Shown piece after piece: positions 1 through 5,059 of a stretch of 5,059 nt of DNA. This DNA comes from Clostridia bacterium (lineage in GTDB: Bacteria; Bacillota_A; Clostridia; Oscillospirales; CAG-272), in contig JAFYPS010000128.1 of assembly GCA_017547395.1 (NCBI GenBank), positions 1-5,059 of the forward strand, in the 5' to 3' direction. The notes beneath the pieces are model-generated. The model saw only the letters and a list, made by a program, of their open reading frames with translations. It was not told the DNA's origin and ran no database searches. The position numbers and the translations under genes are program-made. Within the stretch, counting starts at the first letter, position 1, and every line of letters begins with the position of its first letter.

Positions 1-461
1 CATTCCAGTGGGAAAAGCAGGATACCTACAGTGAACTTATGCGCAAACAGGAACTGCTTAAGAGCAAGATTACAAACCGCAAGATAGTTTACAACTATCA
101 CGATGCAAAGGTTTCCTATCTTGAAGCAGTATTTGCACGTGGCGACCGCCGCCTTGGAAAAGCACTTGCACTTGCGGCAGAACGTGGAAGAAAGTTTGAT
201 GCATGGACAGAGTGCTTTGATTTTGAAGAGTGGATTGATATTTTCAAAGAAATCGGTATAGATGCAGATTTCTATGCTACACGCGGATTCGGACTTGACG
301 AGGTACTGCCGTGGGATATGATCGACTGCGGTGTTACAAAAGAATTCCTTGCGCGCGAGCGCGCTAAAGCGTATGAAAGCACCACAACACCGAGCTGCCG
401 TGATAAGTGCAGCGCATGCGGTGCGAACAAACTCGGAGGTGAACGTAAATGCTGCCCGTAA
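1..461 (+). CDS. B12-binding-type radical SAM protein, C-terminal part (5' end outside window)
   Basis: The reading frame is open from base 3 to the TAA at 459-461, giving 152 visible residues. It has no start here: the codons before the ATG at 39 read FQWEKQDTYSEL and continue the family's conserved C-terminal region. Recognisable blocks are KSKI, NYHDAKVSYLEAVFARGDRR, the FDAW/FDFEEW segment, LPWDMIDCGVTKEFL, and a final TTTPSCRDKCSACGAN. Together these match the C-terminus of the TIGR03960 radical SAM family, whose members are roughly 600 residues long. The catalytic radical SAM core and the N-terminal B12-binding-like domain would therefore lie upstream of the window. The biochemical reaction of the family is not settled, and I assign none. 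The end carries three cysteines spaced CX3CX2C (codons 396-398, 408-410, 417-419) and a CC pair two residues' worth from the stop. It overlaps the next gene by 13 nt, the usual arrangement with its DUF2344 partner. Confidence 0.9.
   Translation, partial: FQWEKQDTYSELMRKQELLKSKITNRKIVYNYHDAKVSYLEAVFARGDRRLGKALALAAERGRKFDAWTECFDFEEWIDIFKEIGIDADFYATRGFGLDEVLPWDMIDCGVTKEFLARERAKAYESTTTPSCRDKCSACGANKLGGERKCCP
435..440 (+). promoter_or_regulatory. Strong Shine-Dalgarno site GGAGGT for the DUF2344 gene
   Basis: GGAGGT lies 8 nt upstream of the ATG at 449, entirely inside the coding sequence of the radical SAM gene. It decides the start of the downstream gene and supports translational coupling, because ribosomes ending at 461 pass straight over the new start. 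Confidence 0.8.
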
Positions 462-1150
462 GAGAAAAGAAAGAGCATATTGCCGTTCGTATCCGATTTG
501 AAAAGACGGGGAAGCTTCAGTATATTTCGCACCTCGATCTGCACAGAACCTTTTGCAGACTGCTTGTGAGATGCGACGTTCCCGTGTGGTATTCCGAGGG
601 CTTTACGCCTCATCCGAGACTCGTGTTTGCAACTCCGCTTTCTGTTGGTGCAGAGAGTGTTTGTGAATATATGGACGTTTTTGTAAACGGAACCGTCGAA
701 ACGGTAGACACCGACGTTATCCGTTGGAAACTGCGCGATACCGGTATTGACGGACTTGTAATAACCGACGTCTATATTCCGAGTACAAAGTTTTCAACCA
801 TCACTCATTCGGATTACACGATTCGCATAAAAACAACTAATGCGGACGCGGCACTTGCCGATAAATGCGCAGAGGAACTTTCCGTTTCGCCCTTGGTTGT
901 GCTTAAGCGTACCAAGAGTGGAGAGAGGGACGTCGATATCTCTTCGCAGATTGCATATGCGAACGTTGCCTTTGAGAACGGTGAAATAGTTATCGGTGCA
1001 CGGCTTACTGCTGATAGCGCAAACTTCCTTAATCCCGAGTATCTCGTAAAGGTGCTTAAGGAAAAATGCGGAGTTCTCAGTGATGAAGTAAGCGATGAAT
1101 ATTCTATTATGCGTACCGCAGTGAAATGCGGCGAGAATGATTTCAGATAG
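449..1150 (+). CDS. TIGR03936 / DUF2344 radical SAM-linked protein
   Basis: This 233-residue protein is recognised as the DUF2344 (PF10105) / TIGR03936 partner of TIGR03960 radical SAM proteins. The family signature is clear. Residues 14-35 read RIRFEKTGKLQYISHLDLHR followed by TF. Residues 47-76 hold W-Y-SEGFTPHPRLVFATPLSVGAES and EYMDV. A later KRTKSGERDVDI block sits near 153-164, and the conserved NPEYLVKVL near 195-203. There is no signal peptide or membrane segment, so it should be cytoplasmic. The length is normal for the stand-alone family member; in some bacteria the domain is fused to the radical SAM protein, while here it is a separate overlapping gene. Start choice: GGAGGT lies 8 nt upstream, and the conserved block begins soon after. 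The molecular function is unproven; a role with its radical SAM partner, possibly in RNA or translation-linked chemistry, is inferred from co-occurrence. Confidence 0.92.
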   Translation: MLPVREKKEHIAVRIRFEKTGKLQYISHLDLHRTFCRLLVRCDVPVWYSEGFTPHPRLVFATPLSVGAESVCEYMDVFVNGTVETVDTDVIRWKLRDTGIDGLVITDVYIPSTKFSTITHSDYTIRIKTTNADAALADKCAEELSVSPLVVLKRTKSGERDVDISSQIAYANVAFENGEIVIGARLTADSANFLNPEYLVKVLKEKCGVLSDEVSDEYSIMRTAVKCGENDFR

Positions 1151-1152
1151 GA
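1149..1152 (+). promoter_or_regulatory. Shine-Dalgarno site AGGA for the CapA-family gene
   Basis: AGGA begins within the TAG stop codon (1148-1150) of the preceding gene and sits 6 nt before the ATG at 1159. The match is modest, but the start is confirmed by the lipoprotein signal peptide that follows it immediately. Confidence 0.6.
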
Positions 1153-1158
1153 AAAGAA

Positions 1159-2361
1159 ATGCGTAGATTTATACTTGTAATGTCGCTTGTTTTACTGCTT
1201 GCTTCCTGCGGCAGCGAGCAGAGCGCAGTAACAACAGAAGTTGCGGTTACAACAACCGCTCCCGTTACGCTTATGACCGAACCCGTGATTGAGCCCGAAC
1301 CCGAGCCGGTGCTTTACAGTTTTTCGTTTATTGCAGCGGGTGACAATATGGCATATTACGGCAACGTACGCGACGCCAAGCGTAATGCAGAGGGAACCGA
1401 CAAGAAATACGATTTCAGCCCGTCGTACACTTCTATAAAACCGCTTGTAGAGGAGCACGACCTTGCATTTATCAATCAGGAAACGCTTATGTGCGGAGAG
1501 GGATACGACCTTTCCTACTATCCGCGCTTCAACGTTCCGCAGGAACTTGGTGACGCGGTAGTTGACGCCGGCTTTGACATTATCGGGCTTGCCAACAATC
1601 ATATGCTCGATAAGGGCGAAAGCGGATTTTTGGCAAATCTTGACTATTGGGAAACCAAGGACGTCACGCTTATAGGTGCATACCGTAACCGTGAGGCGTT
1701 TGATGAGATAACGGTTATTGAGCAAAACGGCATCAGCATCGCTCTCCTCTCATTTACTTATGGCACAAACGGTCTTTCACTTCCCAAAGGAAGTGAGGTC
1801 TATATTCCTTATATAGACGATGCCGAACTTGCCGCAAAGGTTTCGGAGGCGGAGCAACTTGCCGATATAACTATTGTTTCGATGCACTGGGGCAACGAGT
1901 TTACCTTCAAGGTGAACGATGCTCAGCGCTCGGCTGCAAATATTATCTGTGAAAACGGCGGCGACGTTATTATCGGTCATCATCCTCACTGTATTCAGCC
2001 TGTTGAGTGGATAGAAAACGGTGAGAACAAAACACTCTGCGTATATTCGCTCGGTAACTTTATGTCCGAGATGGAGAGAGACTATAAGATTCTCGGCGGA
2101 ATGATGTCGTTCACTGTTGAAAAACTCGGAGAGGAAGGAAAGGCAGAGGTCAAGAACCCTTTGTTTATTCCGACTGTGTTCGACTATACGAGAAGTTTTT
2201 ACAACAATCATATTTATTTGCTTGAAAACTATACCGCCGAGCAGGCAAAGTCGCATGGAATGGCGTATTACGGCAATTCCACCACTCTTGAAACCCTTGT
2301 CGGTTACGTAAAAAATAATATAAATGCGCAGTTCTTGCCTGAGTTCCTGCAGGATAGCTAA
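1159..2361 (+). CDS. CapA-family lipoprotein (PGA_cap / metallophosphoesterase-like fold)
   Basis: This is a 400-residue envelope protein. Residues 1-17 form a lipoprotein signal: basic MRR, a hydrophobic stretch, then the lipobox L14-A15-S16-C17, so the mature protein should be lipid-anchored at Cys17 on the outside of the membrane. A Thr/Pro/Glu-rich linker spans about 25-50. The rest is a CapA (PF09587) domain with its motifs in order: AAGDNM at 59-64, N106-x-E108, ANNHMLDKG at 145-153, HWGNE at 243-247, GHHPH-x-x-QP at 273-281 and YSLGNF at 296-301. These Asp, Asn, His and Glu residues are the expected metal-binding and catalytic set of this calcineurin-like fold, and none looks lost. CapA itself works in poly-gamma-glutamate capsule export or retention, but no capB, capC or capE-like gene is visible here, so a capsule role is not supported and the substrate is unknown. 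The gap to the upstream gene is 8 nt and to the HAD gene 1 nt. Confidence 0.9.
   Translation: MRRFILVMSLVLLLASCGSEQSAVTTEVAVTTTAPVTLMTEPVIEPEPEPVLYSFSFIAAGDNMAYYGNVRDAKRNAEGTDKKYDFSPSYTSIKPLVEEHDLAFINQETLMCGEGYDLSYYPRFNVPQELGDAVVDAGFDIIGLANNHMLDKGESGFLANLDYWETKDVTLIGAYRNREAFDEITVIEQNGISIALLSFTYGTNGLSLPKGSEVYIPYIDDAELAAKVSEAEQLADITIVSMHWGNEFTFKVNDAQRSAANIICENGGDVIIGHHPHCIQPVEWIENGENKTLCVYSLGNFMSEMERDYKILGGMMSFTVEKLGEEGKAEVKNPLFIPTVFDYTRSFYNNHIYLLENYTAEQAKSHGMAYYGNSTTLETLVGYVKNNINAQFLPEFLQDS
2351..2354 (+). promoter_or_regulatory. Shine-Dalgarno site AGGA for the HAD phosphatase gene
   Basis: AGGA sits 8 nt before the ATG at 2363, within the last codons of the CapA-family gene. It favours the start at 2363 over the in-frame ATG at 2324, which would add 13 residues ahead of the HAD nucleophile strand. 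Confidence 0.6.
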
Positions 2362-2362
2362 A

Positions 2363-3121
2363 ATGAATAAATCACTTGTATTTTTTGACCTTGACAACAC
2401 ACTTCTTCACCGTCTTGACGGAAAGAAGAGTTTTGTTGACGAGGATATAAATGCGCTTCACAAGCTGAAAGAAGCGGGACACGAAATATTTGTAAATTCG
2501 GGGCGCAGCCGTTCGCTTATGCCGGACGATCTGCTTGATGCCGTCGGCTTTGACGGTCTTATCTGCGGCTCGACTTATATCGAGTATCACGGAGAGGTTA
2601 TTCACCACGTTATTCCCGACGATGATCTTATCCGCCGTATGTGCTATTTTGCTCATAACGAGGGATGGCAGGTAGGTCTTGAATGTGAAAAAGAGGTTTA
2701 CGGCATACATGGAGGAATTTTTCATCCCGCGATTGATATGTCGCCGAGTCTTGATGAGTTTATGAAGGAGCCTTCAAAGCTTCTCTTCACTAAATTCACT
2801 TTTGACCGCGACGTTTCGAGTGACGTTCAGGAAAAGTTTCCCGAGATAAAGTTTATTAACTTTGGCAGATTTGCCGAGGGAATTATAGCCGGCTATGACA
2901 AGGCTTTTGGCATGAAGCTCCTTGGCGAAAGACTTTGTGTGCCGAGGGAAAACCTTGTTGCTTTTGGCGATAGCGTAAATGATTATGAAATGCTTCGCTT
3001 TGCGGGTGTAAGCGTGCTTATGAACAACGGTCCAAAGGAATTTGACGAGTTTATAACGCTTCGCACCGACAAGGCTTGCGGCGGAGTAGCCGAAGGAATA
3101 GAAAAAATATTTTTCAGTTAA
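2363..3121 (+). CDS. Cof-type HAD-IIB family phosphatase
   Basis: This 252-residue cytoplasmic protein belongs to the haloacid dehalogenase superfamily, subclass IIB (Cof-like). Motif I is FFDLDNTLL, with nucleophile Asp9 and acid/base Asp11. Motif II is NSGR with Ser46. Motif III is Lys180 in DKAFG. Motif IV is GDSVND at 202-207, giving the Mg-binding acidic residues Asp203 and Asp207. The following MNNG (220-223) and C-terminal GGVAEGIEKI are typical of the Cof group. A cap of about 100 residues lies between motifs II and III, as expected for type IIB. All catalytic residues are present, so it should hydrolyse phosphate monoesters such as sugar phosphates or nucleotides; the cap sequence does not let me name the substrate. 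Start choice: the Met at 2363 places motif I at the usual distance from the N-terminus and has its own AGGA. The gene follows the CapA stop after 1 nt, indicating coupling. Length is normal for the family. Confidence 0.92.
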   Translation: MNKSLVFFDLDNTLLHRLDGKKSFVDEDINALHKLKEAGHEIFVNSGRSRSLMPDDLLDAVGFDGLICGSTYIEYHGEVIHHVIPDDDLIRRMCYFAHNEGWQVGLECEKEVYGIHGGIFHPAIDMSPSLDEFMKEPSKLLFTKFTFDRDVSSDVQEKFPEIKFINFGRFAEGIIAGYDKAFGMKLLGERLCVPRENLVAFGDSVNDYEMLRFAGVSVLMNNGPKEFDEFITLRTDKACGGVAEGIEKIFFS

Positions 3122-3129
3122 GGTAAAAT

Positions 3130-3951
3130 ATGAACGAATTGGAAATAGCAGAGAAGCTTTCGGGAGATACCGATAAGGATACCGAAATTCTCACTGCGCT
3201 CATGCTTTCCGAAAAAGACAGGGATGCAAAACGCAGAATTATAGAAATGCTTGACAAGGTAAACGACTATGCCCATCTTAAGGAGTGCGGTCTTACCCCA
3301 AGCGGAATTGAATATATTGACTTTGTGCTTGGCAACTGCCTTTTTGAAATGCCTGATGACAGTGTACTTGAAAAAATGGCGCAAACACGCGTAGCTGCAG
3401 AAAGTGGCGATGCGGATGCGCAGTATACAATGGCGATGTATCAGTTTAGCGGTGTGCTCGGCTTTCCCGACTACGACGTGGCGGTCGATTGGCTGAAAAA
3501 AGCGGCATCACAGGGGCAAACCGATGCAATGTATGAGCTTGGCGTATGCTATATGAACGGAGAGGGACTTCCTCATTCGTATGACGATGCTGAAAAATGG
3601 TTTATAATGTCGGCAGAAAAGGATAATCTTGATGCACTTTTGGCGCTCGGTATGGCATACCGCGGAGGCAGAGGGCTGAAAGAAAATCCAAAAGGCGCAT
3701 ATGACTGCTTCAAGCGCGCAGCTGAACTTGGAAGCTCTGAGGGCTTTTTGCATCTTGGAATATGTACGTTTAACGGTACGGGAACCGAGGCAAGCGTTGA
3801 AAAAGCGATAGAATATGTAACCGAAGCGCAAAAACGCGGATGTTCCGATGCGAAAATGCTGCTTCGCCGTATGCAGAGATATTATGAGGAGGAAGACCTT
3901 GATGAACTCGAAATCGCAGCCGCTCGAGATAGAGAGAAAGTTTCTGATTGA
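3130..3951 (+). CDS. Sel1-repeat (SLR/TPR-like) protein
   Basis: This is a 273-residue soluble helical-repeat protein with no signal peptide or membrane segment. Four consecutive Sel1-like repeats of about 36 residues can be read at roughly 95-130, 131-166, 167-202 and 203-238. Each shows the A/G-x-x-x-LG-x-x-Y-x-x-G core followed by an A-x-x-W/Y/F-x-x-x-A-A helix; clear examples are YELGVCYMNGEGL, LALGMAYRGGRGL and LHLGICTFNGTG. The first about 90 residues are charged and helical, with no family I recognise. Sel1 repeats act as protein-protein interaction scaffolds and have no enzymatic activity, so the partner, perhaps a neighbouring gene product, is unknown. The start ATG is preceded by a weak AAGG (3120-3123) 6 nt upstream and follows the HAD stop by 8 nt. 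The final 16 residues are encoded in a region that also codes for the start of the CYTH gene, and they look like an extension beyond the last repeat. Confidence 0.88.
   Translation: MNELEIAEKLSGDTDKDTEILTALMLSEKDRDAKRRIIEMLDKVNDYAHLKECGLTPSGIEYIDFVLGNCLFEMPDDSVLEKMAQTRVAAESGDADAQYTMAMYQFSGVLGFPDYDVAVDWLKKAASQGQTDAMYELGVCYMNGEGLPHSYDDAEKWFIMSAEKDNLDALLALGMAYRGGRGLKENPKGAYDCFKRAAELGSSEGFLHLGICTFNGTGTEASVEKAIEYVTEAQKRGCSDAKMLLRRMQRYYEEEDLDELEIAAARDREKVSD
3886..3892 (+). promoter_or_regulatory. Strong Shine-Dalgarno site GAGGAGG for the CYTH gene
   Basis: GAGGAGG ends 9 nt before the ATG at 3902 and lies inside the Sel1 coding sequence, where it is read as Glu codons of the YYEEED stretch. It is among the strongest ribosome binding sites in the window. 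It fixes the CYTH start at 3902 rather than at the in-frame ATGs at 3848 or 3884. Confidence 0.8.
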
Positions 3952-4408
3952 ATATCCCGACACGGCTCTGCTTGATAAACTTTCGGGCGGAAACCGCTCC
4001 GAAATATCGCAGACATATCTCGTAGGCGAAAAGGGGACAAGTGAACGTGTCCGCGCGAGAACGCGAGGCGGTGTTACCGTTTATACTCACAACGTAAAAG
4101 TAAAACTTTCCCATATGATGCGTATAGAAAATGAGGACGAGATAAGTGAAGAAGAGTATAGTATGCTTTTAAAGCGTGCAGACCCCCAATGCCGCACTAT
4201 CGAAAAAGTTCGCTACTGTATTCCACACGGTGAGTTTGTTTGTGAAATCGACCTGTTTCCTTTCTGGAGCGACAAGGCGTTTCTCGAAATTGAGATGCCG
4301 AGTGAGGATACGGAGGTATCTCTTCCAACTTACGTAAAGCTGATACGTGAGGTTACGGACGATAACCGTTATACCAATCACGCGCTTGCAAAGGAGATAC
4401 CTGAATAA
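3902..4408 (+). CDS. CYTH-domain (triphosphate tunnel) phosphohydrolase
   Basis: This 168-residue cytoplasmic protein is a CYTH family member (PF01928). The signature ExExK appears as E9-I-E11-R-K13 right at the N-terminus. It is followed by the expected charged strands of the tunnel: QTYL at 37-40, ERVRAR at 48-53, the Lys-rich VKVK at 65-68, ENEDEIS at 76-82, the K102-x-R104 pair, EID at 115-117 and LEIEM at 128-132. The C-terminal DDNRYTNHALA is typical of small bacterial CYTH proteins. Family members bind and hydrolyse triphosphate-containing molecules (inorganic tripolyphosphate, thiamine triphosphate, nucleotides) with a divalent metal; some make cAMP. Size and lack of extra domains fit a stand-alone tripolyphosphatase-like enzyme, but the substrate cannot be read from sequence. 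The start at 3902 has GAGGAGG upstream. The gene overlaps the Sel1 gene by 50 nt in another frame, is the last of the operon, and its stop abuts the terminator. Confidence 0.9.
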   Translation: MNSKSQPLEIERKFLIEYPDTALLDKLSGGNRSEISQTYLVGEKGTSERVRARTRGGVTVYTHNVKVKLSHMMRIENEDEISEEEYSMLLKRADPQCRTIEKVRYCIPHGEFVCEIDLFPFWSDKAFLEIEMPSEDTEVSLPTYVKLIREVTDDNRYTNHALAKEIPE

Positions 4409-4444
4409 AAAGAAAACACCTTGCTTTCGCAAGGTGTTTTCTTT
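4409..4444. terminator. Bidirectional intrinsic terminator between converging genes
   Basis: The arms 4409-4424 and 4429-4444 pair perfectly over 16 bp around the four-base loop TTTC (4425-4428). The core is ACACCTTGC/GCAAGGTGT. The outer part of each arm is A-rich on the left and T-rich on the right, so the plus transcript ends in TTTTCTTT and the minus transcript in TTTTCTTTTT. On the minus strand the loop reads GAAA closed by C-G, a stable GNRA tetraloop. It follows the CYTH stop directly, and the stop codon of the minus-strand gene (4443-4445) lies in its right end. Confidence 0.93.
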
Positions 4445-5059
4445 ATGCGTTTTCAAACATTTCGATAAGTTTCTTACCTGTTTTGGCGGAAATGGATAAA
4501 AAGTCTTCGACAAGCTCGTCCGGCCACTTGCCGTAAACGATTTCGTATGTGAGATTGCCTTTGTATCCTATCTCTTTCATCGTTGCCATATGCTCGTGCC
4601 AGTCAATATCACCCTGGAAAGGAAGCACGTGGAGGTCTTTGTTATAGTAGTTATCGTGAATGTGCGTGCAGCAGATGCGGTCGCCAAGAGCTCTCATAGC
4701 ATCGCTGAGTCCTGCTCGGGTAAATGCGAGGCGTGCGTGACCGCTATCCCAACAGCACTTAACATAAGGGTTATCAAAGCGGTCGATAAGCCCCATAAGC
4801 TCGCCAAGGTCGGTGGTGAATCTGTCGGGAGGTGCATCCTTTGAGCGGTTGTCGTGGAAAACCGTTTCAATAGCCATAATAAGACCGCTGTTTGCGGCTT
4901 TTTCGGCAAACGGAGCCCAGAACTCGTAGGTTTCCTCAGTTGCTACTTTGGAATCGTAAATTCCGTCCTTCGGAATCGGATAGTCGTCACAGTGAACGAC
5001 TATCTGTTTGTTGCCCATTGCACTAGCTGCATCAAATGCAATGTTAAGAAGCTTTTGGA
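4443..5059 (-). CDS. Sugar phosphate isomerase/epimerase-like TIM-barrel protein, C-terminal part (5' end outside window)
   Basis: The minus-strand frame is open from the right edge to the TAA at 4445-4443, giving 204 visible residues. The ATG at 5018-5016 is probably internal, since the 13 codons before it read QKLLNIAFDAASA and continue into MGNKQIVVH, a normal helix-to-strand step of the barrel. The fold is the xylose isomerase-like TIM barrel (PF01261). Counting that Met as 1, visible motifs are AIE with Glu51, CCWDSGH with Asp91 and His94, HIHDN with His119, His121, Asp122 and Asn123, FQGDIDW at 134-140, and LTYEI with Glu159. These are the family's usual divalent-metal and substrate residues, so the enzyme should be active. 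Typical members are about 270-290 residues, so roughly 70-80 are missing. The family covers sugar epimerases and isomerases, inosose dehydratases and similar enzymes; the substrate cannot be named. It converges on the plus-strand operon, its promoter lies outside the window, and it shares the terminator. Confidence 0.88.
   Translation of the reverse strand, partial: QKLLNIAFDAASAMGNKQIVVHCDDYPIPKDGIYDSKVATEETYEFWAPFAEKAANSGLIMAIETVFHDNRSKDAPPDRFTTDLGELMGLIDRFDNPYVKCCWDSGHARLAFTRAGLSDAMRALGDRICCTHIHDNYYNKDLHVLPFQGDIDWHEHMATMKEIGYKGNLTYEIVYGKWPDELVEDFLSISAKTGKKLIEMFENA

Noticed and set aside
345..366. GC-rich alternating stretch (GCGCGCGAGCGCGC) as a possible regulatory palindrome
   Set aside because: It encodes the conserved FLARERAKA segment of the radical SAM protein. 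The symmetry is imperfect and explained by Ala/Arg codons.
1192..1725. Open minus-strand frame of 177 codons opposite the CapA-family gene
   Set aside because: It lies entirely antisense to a well-supported gene, has no recognisable motifs or ribosome binding site, and has a Cys/Arg/Val-rich composition typical of a frame shadow.
2324..2362. Upstream in-frame ATG for the HAD gene
   Set aside because: It would add 13 residues before motif I and overlap the CapA gene by 38 nt. The ATG at 2363 has AGGA at good spacing and gives the normal family N-terminus.
1777..2400. Open minus-strand frame of 207 codons spanning the CapA-HAD junction
   Set aside because: It is antisense to two genes with clear family motifs, shows no domain of its own, and is explained by codon bias on the opposite strand.
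3848..3901. Upstream in-frame ATGs for the CYTH gene at 3848 and 3884
   Set aside because: The added residues are Cys/Arg-rich and unlike the family. The strong GAGGAGG at 3886-3892 serves the ATG at 3902, which puts ExExK at its usual place.
3508..4114. Overlapping minus-strand frames opposite the Sel1 and CYTH genes
   Set aside because: They have no motif and no start signal, and the plus-strand readings carry repeats and catalytic residues.
5016..5018. ATG as the true start of the minus-strand TIM-barrel gene
   Set aside because: The frame stays open to the window edge, and the preceding codons encode a normal barrel helix (LLNIAFDAASA). Starting here would remove the first strands of the barrel.

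Overview
The window looks like an ordinary chromosomal stretch of an uncultured or gut-type Clostridia bacterium (Oscillospiraceae/Ruminococcaceae-like). Three things suggest this: a B12-binding-type radical SAM protein beside its DUF2344 partner, a pair typical of Firmicutes; AGGA/GGAGG ribosome binding sites in tightly packed genes; and moderate GC content. The taxonomic call is an inference from gene content and style, not from a marker gene. I saw no phage, transposon, CRISPR, tRNA or rRNA signal.

Plus strand, 1-4408: six genes in one direction form a compact apparent operon that enters from the left edge. They are (1) the C-terminal 152 residues of a TIGR03960-type radical SAM protein; (2) its DUF2344/TIGR03936 partner, overlapping it by 13 nt; (3) a CapA-family lipoprotein with a metallophosphoesterase-like fold; (4) a Cof-type HAD-IIB phosphatase; (5) a four-repeat Sel1 protein; and (6) a CYTH-domain (triphosphate tunnel) phosphohydrolase whose first 50 nt lie inside the Sel1 gene. 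Gaps between neighbours are 1-8 nt or overlaps, so transcriptional and translational coupling is likely. No internal promoter was recognised.

Junction, 4409-4444: a perfect 16-bp hairpin flanked by A-rich and T-rich runs forms a bidirectional terminator between converging genes.

Minus strand, 4443-5059: the C-terminal 204 residues of a sugar phosphate isomerase/epimerase-like TIM-barrel protein (xylose isomerase-like fold), cut by the right edge.

How the genes may work together: the first pair is a known association of uncertain biochemical role, generally discussed as RNA- or translation-linked. The next four combine an envelope-anchored phosphoesterase-like protein, a soluble phosphatase, a protein-interaction scaffold and a tri/polyphosphate-type hydrolase. 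A shared phosphate- or nucleotide-related job is possible but is inference only. Each gene belongs to a known family. The features most worth a second look are the long Sel1/CYTH overlap, the four-gene combination, and the C-terminal cysteine cluster of the first protein. I did not find a clearly new defence or mobile system here.
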